Shown here one piece after another: positions 48,048 through 61,579 of a DNA stretch of 64,000 bases. A program made the translations under genes and the position numbers. How positions within the stretch are numbered: the stretch's first letter is position 1; each line of letters starts with the position of its first letter. The notes beneath the pieces were generated by a model. The model was not told the origin of the DNA and did no database searches. It saw only the letters and a list, made by a program, of their open reading frames with translations. Source of the stretch: Trileptium ribeirensis (lineage: Eukaryota > Nematoda > Enoplea > Enoplida > Thoracostomopsidae); NCBI GenBank assembly GCA_030248225.1, contig JASANE010019190.1:81114-145113 (forward strand). The letters run 5' to 3'.

Positions 48048-51000
48048 TTGGTCTGACGTGTATCCAAGCAACTGGTGTTATCTTGGACGAGGATTGAGAT
48101 TAATGAAAATCACAGCAGCCGCCGAGTACAACTACAGTAAATTCATAAGTTTTGTTAGAAATAGACATTTATTCCTCTTACGATATACATTTGTTAGACA
48201 TGTGATGTATATATACTAAATTAATAATTAATTAAGCCTTTACGTCCTATCCTATTAAACCAATTTACATTTTGAGTGCCGATGAACAATTATAACGTCG
48301 CCGCGAGGTGCCGAACACGGAACGCTAGAGTGAAGAACGCTCGAGTGAAAGTCGTGTTCAATAGCCACCGAACTATGTCGGAGGTTTTGCTTTGATCCAA
48401 CAATGCTGTTCGAAAACGAGCAAATCAAAACTCGCGTGCAACCGAGCAGTGCATGTGGAATTTAGTCAGTACAATGATTTGCTACGTAATCGGTGGTACA
48501 ACTACGGTTAAAAAGTAGCTTGCTATCTCCGAAAATTTATAAACAAATATTTGTTTGCGATTTAACAAATTATAATAATTTAGGTCTTTCAGAATAGTTG
48601 TTGGTTTGATTTCATTCGAGATTAAACGGGTTTCTGTGCACAGCTGTTTCATAACAGAAATGATTGAAGGCTCGAACATATCCAATCATTGTCTCTTTAC
48701 TGTTTTGCAGAATATTTTGTGCCTCAATCTTACAGTTCCAGGCAGTGTAGAGCGCACGATAATATATGCTGATTAGGACAAGGTTCAGTAGTTTCCCCGA
48801 CATACAGTGGACTCGATGAGTGACTGCATTGAAGACTTTTTAGGACCCGTTTTTAGATTATGGCTGGCTCAGCAGAACTAAAATTTTATCTGTGGGGCTT
48901 TGAGCTGCCCCAGCTCAATTATGGAGAACCGGAAATAGGGGAATTTCTCCCGGTTAGCTGGTAGAAAGCCGTATCCTCCTGGTTAGCTGGGGTCTCATAA
49001 TTCCATTTCAAGTCTTTTTAACAAGTATATTGTGATTTTGGCTGCATGTTTATTATTTACCTACTGAAAATGTGTGTTTACGCAAGCAACGCTTCGTTTT
49101 ACTTATATGACTTTGTCAAGGATAGTCGAAATATAAGCAGTACTTTTGGTTTTTCTTAAAATAGCTTTTTTAAAAAGACGATTTGTGATTTCACCTAAAA
49201 GTACGTAAAACGGTGCTGGGAGGTTGACCTGTGTGGAAGAGAATTTACCAGAAGAATAACTTGGGGAGCCTCCGAAATCCTGGTAGAGTACGAAAATCCA
49301 GGGCTTCCCTCCCCTTTTTGTGGAGAGAGGCCAGTTTGGAACTAGCATGTGTTTTGAATGCGAGTGGAACGAGAATTTTCAATTTTGGCTCTGGAGGGGG
49401 GGGTTGAGGAGGTCCTGTCTGTGTGTGTGTGTCTGTCGCACCTGGATCTCCATAACTGTTGGGCCGATTTTGATGCACTATAGCTCATTCGAACCGCAAT
49501 GGTCGATTTAGGTGTAGTGATGGAGCCCGATTTTTGAATTTTCCCGTGGGAAAATTTATGGGGCAAAATGACGTCATTTTGGCCCATTTTTCGGGCACCC
49601 CCTCCAGTTTTTGCGACTTTCCTCAATAAGTAAACGAGGTATTCGCAAACTAATAGGCCTATTCTATGTAGCTTTACCAGGGCTTTCCAACGATATATAA
49701 CAAGTTTTTCAACTACTTCCCAATCTGGAGTCTATAAGCTTAAAGTTGGTGCCAAATTTCATATTTGGTGAAAAGTCGTGGGAAATGCACCTAAATGTGT
49801 GTTTTTTGTTGCTTTTAGTGTCTTATATGGGGTTTTCTGGGCAGATAAACTCATTGCAAGTGTTAAAAATATTGTTGGGCAAATATTTTTTACACTTCTG
49901 GTTCATACTTGGCATAAAAAATGACGTTTTCGAAATTTTTGGTGAGAAGTCGTGGGAAAAGCACCTGAATGTGTGTTTATTGTTGGTTTTAGTGTCGGAT
50001 ATGGGGTTTTCTGGGCCGACAAGCTCATTTCGAGTGTCAGAAGTATTGTGTGGCAAATATTTTTCACACTTCTGCTTCGGGGGATTGTTCTCACCACTCG
50101 AATTCTGGCTCGCAAGCGAGTTTAACTAGTATTCACGCGCCCACACTATTTTTCACAGTATATATCGCTAAATGTTTTATCCATCCAGAGTTAACCCAAA
50201 TGTTCCACCACATAACATGCAAATTTTTGAACTACCAGAGGTCACTGGGCATGAGCTTGTCCACTAAACGACAGGAAACACAGCTCGAAAACACTTATTA
50301 TCTCCCAAGTACATTAAGCTTATTTCCCAACTGAGAACAACCCGGTCGCCTTAACTATATGGTTTGGTTTTGATGACTTTGAATGCAGAAATGCACAAAG
50401 GTTCGCGTAATAGTTTTATATTGTAGCTGCCCGTCGCGCATGTCCAGTAACATTTTGGCTATGGCCGAAGTCAGCTATAAATAGGGCCCATGCTAGGATT
50501 GAAGACAAATCACACAAATATTACAGAAATTAAGTCATTTAGCCAGAAAATTTAGAGGCAACCTTCTTCTTAACTCCTCAACGGAAAACTTGTCCGTGGT
50601 AGCTACTGCGATTTGTGTGATTTAAATGTGATTAGATTATAAGTTTAGAAGTCATGGAAATTTGAAATAGCAAAATATATCGCTGGAATAGTCTGAAATT
50701 CATTATTGAATTGTATTTTTATTTTATATGTTGCGTTTAGTGTATAAAGTTAAGTATGGAGGGGTTTGACATTTTATATCAACAAACATTGAAATATTTC
50801 TGCGTATTTGCTGTTTTATGCCCGATATATTACCATTGGATGTTCCGCTGAATAAAACAAGAAAAATCATGCGCCTATGTATAAGACAGTGTCATTCATA
50901 TTACTGTCAAATATGGGTCCTGGCGGAAACGGGCTGCAAGCTCCATACCACCGGCGACACAAAAATAGCCCTCAACAAATTACATCTATTTCTTAGGGAA

Positions 51001-51129
51001 ACGGTATATAATCACTAACGTATCCAGAAAGGGAGTCGGATTCGAACCCCCAACCATCAAACCCAAGTCGGTCCATCCAAAATTTGTAAAAAATATAAAA
51101 ACATGACGGAAAAATGTGTTGATCAAGGA

Positions 51130-51690
51130 TGGTTTGAGGTCTAAGCTTCTCCCCTCCCCCGTAAGAAATTCTGGACCCCCTGTGCAAATAATGTCGCTAG
51201 CGCTAGAATCTACTGCTACTACATAATGAGGCCAGAATTGTGTCTGGTACGCGACGCAGCGAACGCATAAGTCTTGTGCTGCATGAGCTACACTGGTTGC
51301 GGCTTGACCAGCGAAATCGATACAAAGTGCTCCTGCTGGTTCACAAAGCTCTGACGTCTAACACCCCTGCATACATTGCTGAAATGTTGCACCTATCAAC
51401 TGCCACTCACATAGCCAATGAAAGAGTATTACACGTTGACGTCGCACGGAATAACAGTTTCTGGTTCATCGGCCCGTCCTCATGGAACAGATTGCCATCT
51501 CGACTTCGTGACGGTGCTTTAAACGTTACTGAATTTAAGTCTAAGTTAAAGACGTTTCTGTTTCCGCAGGTCTTACCTTCATAATCTCAAAAATTATCGT
51601 ATTGTTATTAATTGTTGTATCGTATCCAGAGCTTCTGCAACGCCATCAGCAAAAAGGGCGCTTTATAAATGCCTTATATTATTATCTTGG
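51130..51690 (+). pseudogene. LINE reverse transcriptase C-terminus, mirror copy
   Basis: Partner of 9322-9899. The frame at 51240-51584 shows the same LHWLRLDQRNRYKVL and SSWNRLPSRLR blocks with a few substitutions (for example ETRLHVD versus ERVLHVD). The ATT-rich 3' tail follows. Confidence 0.8.
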
Positions 51691-51954
51691 CAAATTGTAG
51701 AGCAGTTTTTGATGACTATATGTTTTAAACGTTTAGATAAGTTACTGTTCTGGTTGAACCACCGGTCACTGCGTAAAAGCATCACCTAGGAACAAACTAT
51801 AATTACTGTTGCTGTGTGGCACAGGGTGTCACAGGGATTGCACACAGTGTAACGAAGTCGGAAAACCGGAAAAAAGAGGGTGCAAAGAAGGCCGGCACCA
51901 TTTACGTTTTACTGACAAATGTGAAAACATTAATAGATGGCGGATTCACAAATT

Positions 51955-52640
51955 TCTGACAGAGGTGTGGTTTTGGTAAAACTTTTGGGTTCTTTTCCAT
52001 TATCCCCCAGCCCACGTTTGCTCAAAAATGGTCAGATTCTTGAAATTTTGGTATTTTTGTGATCCTCGGGACCTCCCCTGATCATTTCAACCAAAAAATT
52101 GAATTTTTAAAATTTTAGATTTTTTGGGTCCCAAGGGTCGCCCCTTGGGAACCCAAAATTTTTTTTTCTTAAAAATTGGATAATTCGACGCGGATTGACA
52201 AGCTGAGTAGAATGGTGTTATTTATAACGGAATCCGATAAAAGCATCCTAAGTTATGACTAAAAACTGTTCAATTGCAGAACCTTTCAGCATCCGCTATT
52301 TTTGGCCATAACTTAGTATTCGGTTACTGGATCCCGTTAAAAATATAACCATTCGATTCAGCTCGTCAAGCCCCGTCGAATGAACAAATCCAATTTTTAA
52401 GAAAAAAATTTTTGGTTCCCGAGGGGCCCTTGGGACTCAAAAAATCTAAAATTTTAAAAATTCGATTTTTTGGATGAAATGATCAGGGGAGGTCTCGAGG
52501 ATCATAAAAATACAAAAAATTTTAAGAATCTGACCATTTTTGAGCAAACGCGGGCTGGGGGATAAAGGAAAAGAACCAACTTTTGTTCCGACAAGGGTGG
52601 GGCGGTTTTGTACGAAAATTTTTTTCGACTAAATATTTGA
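51955..52640. mobile_element. Long fold-back element, mirror copy
   Basis: Partner of 8390-9065 in the right arm, with the same inverted arms and a centre near 52290. Confidence 0.7.
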
Positions 52641-53246
52641 ACAAACATTCTTAATCTTCTTCCACATACATGTCCGTACTCTGACAGGAGGGGTGGCTAC
52701 TGCCCCACCGCCACAGACACCGATGGCGTTATAAAAATTAAACTAAAAGACCGGGCCGCTCCACTTTTTGCTTCCCTCCCTCTACTTTTGAAAAGCTTGT
52801 GATTTCGACACTTCTGTGGAAAACAATGTAACAGCACGAAGGATGGGTAAAAAATAATTTACTACTTATATACATCACAGAATACGTTGCGCAAATATTT
52901 CTGAAATGTACACATCCATAATACTTCAATGCAGTAAGCAAAAGCATAATAACTATAACAACTTCATATATATATATTATGAAATATAAACGAACACATT
53001 ATCTAAATAAACAGTTATCATGTCTTTGCGCATTAAGAGTAGATGTTACTAAATAATTTATCTTCTAGTCAAAACGTAAAATTACGCAATAAATTGGCGA
53101 ATATTTGGTAAAAAGTTTTCGCAGATGGTCGCACGAGAAGAGAATAAAATATGAAGGGAATGCAGAACATATTTTGGAAGTTTAGAACAAAATCATGGAG
53201 CTGCTTGGTACTGAAAAGATCCACGAGAGATTTTACGTTGTACCAG

Positions 53247-53315
53247 CGGGGACTTTAATTCATGCCTCAAGCCTGTAAAACCACACTATGTAGTTACCAC
53301 TACACCACACCACCA
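53247..53315 (-). repeat. tRNA-derived SINE-like fragment, mirror copy
   Basis: Reverse-complement partner of 7684-7752 with the same degenerate boxes. Confidence 0.4.
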
Positions 53316-56300
53316 GGTTACCATTACACATAGTCCCGATTATTACGCTAGCACCGCCGCGAATGATGTGAAATTTGAGTATTGTAAAAGAACTACGGGA
53401 CTATAATAGATAAAAACATTAATATTCTTTCCACCGTCCAGCCTTACCATTTAGTAGGCTAACATTGCCAAAACCGCCATATCCTACACAAAATCATGGG
53501 CCATCATGTCGCTGAAGGTAGCATTCGCTGGTGACAGAAACAGTCATAGACCATCTACAAATTAATGCAACTGGTACAGCACCTTCTACGAATAGCGCCA
53601 TCTACATTTAGTAGACATAGCATCATTTACAAACGCTCCATGTTCCCCTTCCCGGGATGCTCCTGCCTCAATGGTACTCTCGTTCATCGATATAAAAACA
53701 CAGCAGCGCATACAACGGGGTTATTTATGACGCATATACGTTTATTCTGCTTCGAAAATTGTACATCAAAACACTCCCCCCACATATTTCTGCGTCACAT
53801 CATGCGGTTGCCGTGCAGATTCTCACATAAACTGCAAGTTCGGGCGGGGCCGCAGCAATAGAGGACAGAGCAGTCCGCTTGCAACACACCTTCCGTCCGA
53901 ATTTCCAAGCGGTATCCGCAGTTGTCTGCAGTCACTGCCCACTCACGCCCATCCCACTTTGTGTGCGCTTTCTATACTGCGGCTTGTAAATAGGACAAAG
54001 CCTTTCCTTTTTTGCTTGTACCCAAAGACATCAAATTAGATATAGTCCTCACGTCCTCCACGATAAAACGGTAACACCGTCAATACCGTCTGAGTCTGAG
54101 CGTAATCAGTTAACATGAAATTCTGGTCAGTGTGTTCTTGAGGGTTAATGCTAATGGTTCAAACCAAAAAGCATTTGACGAAAATTCTTATATTTGTTTC
54201 GTTAAGTACTTAAAAAAACTTTTAAGAGGTCTCTGTCGCATTAAATTAATTTAATCGCGATAGTTAAGTCTTAAATCTTAAAGCTACTTAAATGTAATTA
54301 AGCTTTAAGGAATAGTATTGTTTGCTGCACGTAAATCTAAGCTGACTGGAATCCGTATCGTGGTGATTAAAAATTCGTTCAACAGCTACAACCCTTTCCG
54401 ATTTGTTTCGATTCTAAGGTAAGCAGTAACATAACAGCATAACTACAAGCGTACATTATATGCGTCAAACTATACCAACGTAAAAGTTGACAATTCAATG
54501 TCCTCAGCTAGATGCATTGCGGATCAGAAAGAAAACGTAACGGTTAAAGTACCTACAAGATCGTCTTTCAGATGTTATGCGCTCGCTAAAATTACGTTTG
54601 TTTTCCTGACCGCAGACTGATGCTAAATTTTGCGCTACGGTCGTTGGAACGGAAAGGCCTTGATCCCACCAATTTTGGCATGCCTATCCAATAAACCCAA
54701 CAATTTGGGATTCCTAGAAAATCAATTTCAACGCCATGGGTTAGATTCCCGGGTAGTTCCACCGCTTAGTATTCCACGTGAATATACGCAGCAGGACCAG
54801 TTGACATGGTGTAGGGGCGAATGGACATAAACAGTATACGTTGTTTGTCTTTATGGCTGTCGAATAAGATATTACAGGTGGGAATTCTAAAGCCGAACTG
54901 AGCCTGCCATCATGTTTAAAGAGCCGAGGCGACCCGGAGCTCAAGATGTCTGTGCGGAAGCCGAGCCGAGCCTAATGTACCTGGAAAGCTATGCTAGCCT
55001 CCAAAAGCTCTTCTCAAAAACTCAAACGTAATTGCGACTGCTGATGTACAGTGCAATAGTCAGCCAAAAGCAAGAACAGCCGAGGTAACCTCGGCTCGGC
55101 TCGTAGGTCTAAAAGCATCCATCTGTACGTTAAGTCCTCTGAAATGAAAACTTGTTATTATTAGGAGCCTAAGGGCCGAGCTTGATTTTCATCGGAAGAG
55201 CCGAGCTGAACCAAAGCCTAAAAATTCGGTTATTTCTCACCTCTATCAGTAAAGAAAGTTCCTAAGGAAATTATATGTTTGCAGACATGTTGTCATTCGC
55301 TCGCTTTGCAAAGTTTTTTAAAGGAACCAAGCGACAACTCCTAAATAGATAAACGATTTCAAATCAAGACCTACAGTGACGTAATTCTATTTTATCATGG
55401 TTGCAAGTTCCAAGTCGAGTTTGTCAGTGAAAAATTTGCAACTTTAATTCGGACATCAAAGGGTTAAAGGTCATAACGACATCTACATTATATATATAAA
55501 TTAAATCCTGAACATTCTAAACGGGCGCAAGTAAACGATAACGTTAGCATATCTCAATATATATATAGTTTGCATCACAGATGTTTTTGAGATATGGCAA
55601 CACAGACAAAACCAAACTCCTCAACGGAAAGGCGTAGCCAGAAATTTCGGCACAGGGTACGGAAGCGGGTAGGTGGGTGCAGCTTAAAACCGACGAACAT
55701 CAACATGCATTTACTTCGGTCTGTTATTTTTCAAAAGGGGCACGTCTTCGAAGCAACTTCACTATCCTCAAAAGGCTCAGTTTCCATGTTCACCCTTGGC
55801 CACTCGACTTTACGCCAGGCTATCGAACAATAACATTAGACATTCGGATGGGATTGAAATATGTAAATGTAGCTGATTGAATCGTTTGTTTTAGGTTGTT
55901 ATATTCAAATTACATACCTAAACTGATACATGCCGAGTCTTGGGGAAGGGGATCGACCTTTGGCCTAGCCCGCGGGAGGTCAGTCGATATGGTGGTTCTG
56001 ATTAGAGCACCTGCCAAGAAGGTTTCGCACCGAGGGGTGAGGCGCATGAAGGGATAATCCCATATCCCTGCTATGAGCATGGAAGCTTAAATTACCATTG
56101 GCAACCATTTAATGACGCTAGTAATGGTGACAATACGGGCAGAAATATGCAATCAAAATGATGAAAAATGTCATAATGCAAAGTCGACAGGTCTTTTCTA
56201 AAATCATATTTCTAAGTTAAGGCTAGGCGCAGAGATTCTATAAATGTCCAATATCAACATACTATCACCTTCAAAAATGGTTTTATTTTGTGAAGCCTTT

Positions 56301-56536
56301 TCGGACGCAGTTTTTTTCCAGCGATTTTTACTTGCTTTCACACTTCTTTTGGCTTCAAATTGTGTCCCAATATATTTGTGTTTGGTTAGTACACAACTGT
56401 AAAATCTGACAAACTACCTTCGGTCGTCTGAAAATTATAATTCCAAAAATTGAACCTTCATATTTCCTGCAGCTACTTGCAAAATAATTTGAAATAAAAT
56501 CTACCAAGAAAGGCGTTGCACGGTCGATTCAATATT

Positions 56537-56696
56537 GGCCATAGTAACCCTATGGGGCGTTAATAAAATGAAGGTCATGCCATTCCCGATATACTAAGTC
56601 TTTAGTATTAGGTTAAGTCCTTCTATGAGTCAAACACTACCCCAAATCTAAGTCTTCTAATGTTATAACACAGCGCCCCTCAGGGTTACTTGGGCC
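56537..56696. mobile_element. 160-bp MITE, mirror of 4291-4450
   Basis: Same element and ends in reverse complement, at the equivalent place in the right arm. Confidence 0.65.
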
Positions 56697-58355
56697 CCTA
56701 TACGTTTTTACCGCCGGTTGAATGTTGAAAAAATCATTTTTCCTAGTGAAAACCGTGCGCAACACACCAGCTGGACGGCACGACCGTCAATGCATCTCCT
56801 GGATAACACCACAAACAAGACATAAAAGTTTCAACACAATGATTATATATATTTGGAAAACCAGTTTTTTGAGTTATATTTACATTCGCTAAAAACAAGA
56901 TGCTACGTAATAAATACCGGGAACTAAAAATACCATTAGCAATACTGAATGACATAATCTGGAAAACCGCTCATTATAAAGTGAAAAAGAAATGAAATTA
57001 CATTTTATTAAAATATATACAACAATATCCGTATATTACACCACTGTTATACGCAAACCGCGTATTTATAAAATTTGATTAAATTAAAAGTAATACTCGC
57101 CAGCACAGTCGCGTTACTGCATTCGGGGTCTCTTAGCCAGTGCCATACGTTCCGCCCAAATTTAGGCTTAGTGTATGTGTAGCAAGAAATTGGTGTCTGC
57201 CTTAACAGTAAAACCCATGTGCGCACTGGAAATGTTGGTGCATTTTACAGAAATGAAGTTTTACCCCTAACACCTTTTAAGCAAGGGATACGCCGGGGGC
57301 ACACCTTGGGCACCCAAGAATTTTTAGATCTTAACCCAAATTTTCGGGAAGGGGGGTGGAAGGTGTGGCCGACCGAAGCTCCCTTAATGCCAGATCTTGG
57401 CGGTGGGTTCCACAAACTTACACAAAACAAACTAAAACAAATTCAGTTACCATACCGCCAAACGTTATTGTGCGGTGTGTAAAATATTAATGGCTTTTCT
57501 GTTATCCTTGACAATCAACAGTTTTAACATAGTACAAGTTAAAAGAACACACATATATAAGTCTTTTTGAAACGTGATGATATCCGCCTAAATTTCACAG
57601 TAAACTAAAATACAGTAATTTCTGCTTTATCAAAACAATAACTATTTTCATGCATTAGTATATCTCAAGGTAAGAAAACATCAGTTGAAAAATCAGCATA
57701 GTGTAGAGTACACTCGGATAGGCTTTGTGTCCAACACTGAAATTGCTAAAGAATAAAGCAGAGTATCGAATGTACCAGAATGATTTTTAAGCTTTTACTG
57801 TTTTTCATTCACTTTGGTACAGAAGTTCAATTTCAGCTAATATATAATTATTATGTTCCAAAACTGATACATAAACAATGTTCTTAAATAAGAGAAATGA
57901 GTGCTACTCGTTCGATTATCGTCTAAATTATGTTTGAAAATGTGTTCCAATTTTGTTCATGACGTAGTCGAAATTTTGGCGTGCTTTTTAAATTTGTTCC
58001 ACAGCTGTATAATGTTTGTTTGAAAAGTGTTCGACGAGTGTTGTTCTAGATATATTTTGTTCCATATCTCATTCTCTGCACTCTAAAGTTAACAGCCTGT
58101 GTGAACACCTGTGTAATCTTATTTCGAATTAACATAAAGTGTCATGAAGTGTTATAATCTCCAGTTTTACGCACGTCTGGTTTACACCGATATAGCCAAA
58201 CTATATTTTGATTATAATACTCAAACTCTACCGCAGACCATGCTTCCGATTTTCAATCAGTTCATGGTGTGCAAGATACGTAAAGTCATTCATTTCACAG
58301 AAAAACAATGCTAAACAAAATATTTTTCTGGAGCTTTAATATAACGATAGTTTGG

Positions 58356-61300
58356 TTATGTCGACGACTGTTTGTAGTTTTTGATTTCCAGCAACTTCTT
58401 GCCGCACATTGCACAAATTGCTTTCTTATAAGCGCAACCTGAAGTATAATTTATATTGAAGCATCACGGACGTTTTGCCACTTAGTCTGATCAAAATTTA
58501 CGAATGAACTTTTAGTTATTTATGTCTGAGTCAAGTATTTCAATAATTTACCAAACAAAATGGAAAAATCACCGTCCGCACTTTTTAATGCAGTACAACT
58601 TTGTCAACAGCGCAGTAGTGAATGGCGGTCAAAATTGCAGCGTTCCACTTGAATCAGAATGTAAAGATCTTCCGTAGACAAAGAAATAATACATTTCTTA
58701 TGTATAGAATGATTGGAGCGCCACAAATAACGTTCATATTAAAAGGTTGGATGAAGCATAGCTGTTGAATGTTGATGTACATTAGATACAGCGAGTTTAC
58801 GATCACACAAAATATTTATAAATAATCTACAACAGCCACGGACATAAAAAACGTAAAACAGTAAACATAAACGCTTGTTTACAAACGAACATTGTTGTGT
58901 TTGCGAACGAAAGGCATGAACGAACAAGCGTAAACGCAAGTAAAAATGTGGCCAACTATCCGACGCTGTTTTTGTACATTTATTTTGGTCCATGTCCCTG
59001 TACCAGCGATGCTCAATCGACAAAGGTCTCCGTTTGGTGTTTTTTAACTTACAACCTTCAGGATTATATTTTACCCTATTCATTTGTACAAATATCGGAC
59101 GCTGTTTTTGTACATTTATTTTGGTCCATGTCCCTGTACCAGCGATGCTCAATCGACAAAGGTCTCCGTTTGGGGTTTTTTAACTTACAACCTTCAGGAT
59201 TATATTTTACCCTATTCATTTGTACAAATATCGGACGCTTTTTTTGTACATTTATTTTGGTCCATGTCCCTGTACCAGCGATGCTCAATCGACAAAGGTC
59301 TCCGTTTGGTGTTTTTTAACTTACAACCTTCAGGATTATATTTTACCCTATTCATTTGTACAAATATCGGACGCTGTTTTTGTACATTTATTTTGGTCCA
59401 TGTCCCTGTACCAGCGATGCTCAATCGACAAAGGTCTCCGTTTGGTGATTTTTAACTTACAACCTTGAACCGGTTACAATGTTGCTTCGTTTTGCTGAAA
59501 CATAAATGACAAGAAAACACTAAAAGTACTTTAGGGAAAACATCCAAATAGGTGCAAGCATGAAACATAGTCATAATATACTGAGTATTACAAAAACTAC
59601 TATCTTTAAAGCAAATCCTACCGAAAAGCCAAGTTTTTGCACACCCAGAAAATACGTATATTTCGACACTCGTACAGATGATAATCGTGACTAGTTGTTA
59701 ATAATCGAAACCGGTGCTGTGGCGCTATATTATACAGCTACTAACCTTGGCAATCATGCGATCCAGCCAGGTGCACTGTAGAACGACAGATACGGCATCG
59801 ATTAAACTGTGATTCAGTTCCGCTCGACGAGTCAGAAGTGCCAGCGTAAGGCGCGTAACGATTTTTCTTCTTGGCCGACAAAAGTTTGTTCTCGCCCACC
59901 TTCCGCGCTCCTTTGTCTGGAACGATTATTATTGTCAAGAGACGATTATTATTATTATCAAAAATTTACATATCAAAAATTTCATAACTTGTGTCGAAAG
60001 TTCCATATTCACTCTTGATATTACGTACCAACCGAGATGAACCACAACATTAAGCCAACTTTCTAGAGTGGTCAGACAAATGGCTACCAATTTAATTCAT
60101 TAACCTAGTTACATGATCTCAATAAGTGCCTACATACATAGATATCCAATCTCTCATTCACAACGAACGTGAAATTAGAGTGTATGAGATTTCTACTTCA
60201 GAAAACATTGATTTCCTACTGCGTAAAAGTAAAACGTTTGCAAGTAAAATAAGGGGCAAAGGAAATATGTAAAGTTAAAATATGTCTTAGTAAACCAAGG
60301 ATTATGAATCTGGCAGCTTACCAGTGATGTATGTATTTAAAAGGAAATTAGCGAAAACATAAATTTATGCAAATAACCAGAGTTTGCTGGCTTTTCCAGA
60401 TAGAAGCAGGTAACCCTGTATATCGTCCAACACAGCCCCAGGTTGTCCGTAGTTAATGACCCCAAGGTAAAATTTGGTTCCCACAATTATTGTTCCCAAA
60501 CACTTTCCGAAGCGAATAAAAATCAGCGATTTTTTCTTACTGGCTAAGTATATGCTAATTACAATTATTCCCTATTTTACAACTAGAAATATCTAATTTT
60601 TTCCCTGTTGGACCAACAATCTCTAAAATGTGTTCTTCTTAGATAAACACAACTGCAATTAGCGGTTAAACTACTTATATTTGATGTTTTGTGACAGTTG
60701 CGGTATGCACTTTTTAGTTCATATTTCAACTGCCACGGAAACGTCCACGGGTACTTTCGAGTTCTCTCCAAGTTCCGAACTCAAGAGGCGTAATTTTGGC
60801 AGTTTGGAGATGTCAGTTTGTTGGCCGAATAGTTGAAGCGTAACAAGTACGATGGGATACTTGGACGCAAAACATGGTCTTTTATCTGGTTGGTTTGTTC
60901 TATGTATCGTAAAGGCTAGGCATATACCGACTGTGATATATGACATAGAATTTTTGATCTTAGAATACATTATGCGAAGTTCATTTCTTTATTACCACTG
61001 TTTTATCTATTTTTACAAAACATCCCAAAATTATTGTATAAAAATACTGTACATATCTTAAAAACGCGTGGAACATGACGAAATTATTTGCATTAAATAC
61101 GATTAAAACTCCACATGTACATCTGGATCATATTTTCCGATCACAAAAAGCTGAACAACTTCTTCGACGAAAAATCAATCTAGATTTAGCTAGAAATTAG
61201 TTTTTTATGTATATATGTATATAACTTGGAAGTGTCCCACATGAATTTATCACATTATGACATAATATATTTAGTGAAATTGTTTTTTTACCTCCAACGA

Positions 61301-61579
61301 ACAGCTAAAGAGTCACCAATTAATAACCCGCGCCAGGGATAACCAATGACATTTACATAGCTGTAATCGCTCTTAACTTGAAATAGAATGGTGCGGTTAT
61401 ACTGTAGGTGTGGCTATATCTGCCCTTAGGGTCATCAGATATTTACATTGTAACCACATTAGATTAGATACATATTAATACAATACGGGTGACTATGCAT
61501 GTGGTACACATACCTGTGGAATTAGCTTGTCCGCTCTTCCATGGAGTTGGGGTGACAATCGTTGATAATTTCGATCGAC
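58356..61579 (-). CDS. CRIPT: CRIPT (right copy, three exons visible)
   Basis: Minus-strand exons 61514-61579 (66 nt), 59746-59916 (171 nt) and 58356-58438 (83 nt) join in phase 1 throughout. The first gives SKLSTIVTPTPWKSGQ, matching the N-terminal KLGTVITPDTWK block of CRIPT. Its acceptor is ..TTTGTTTCAG and its donor GTATGT. The other two repeat the left copy with a single coding change: TAT to GAT turns SHYCQG into SHDCQG. The first coding exon (normally M-V-C-x-K-C) was not found up to 64000 and should lie farther right. The 61514 exon is outside the demonstrable palindrome. Confidence 0.9.
58956..59465 (-). repeat. 136-bp tandem repeat, mirror copy
   Basis: Same unit, same number of copies (~3.75) and the same truncated end as 1524-2033, in reverse orientation, within the right CRIPT intron. 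Confidence 0.95.

Larger units (their letters stand above)
30713..60993 (-). repeat. Right arm of the ~61-kb palindrome
   Basis: Reverse-complement partner of 1-30530 with the same gene, MITE, LINE, gypsy and tandem-repeat order. The end at 60993 is only the point where the left partner runs out of window, not a demonstrated duplication boundary. Compared with the left arm it keeps an intact reading frame for the four-pass membrane protein, but has lost the frames next to the hinge (31.0-32.5 kb). Confidence 0.97.
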
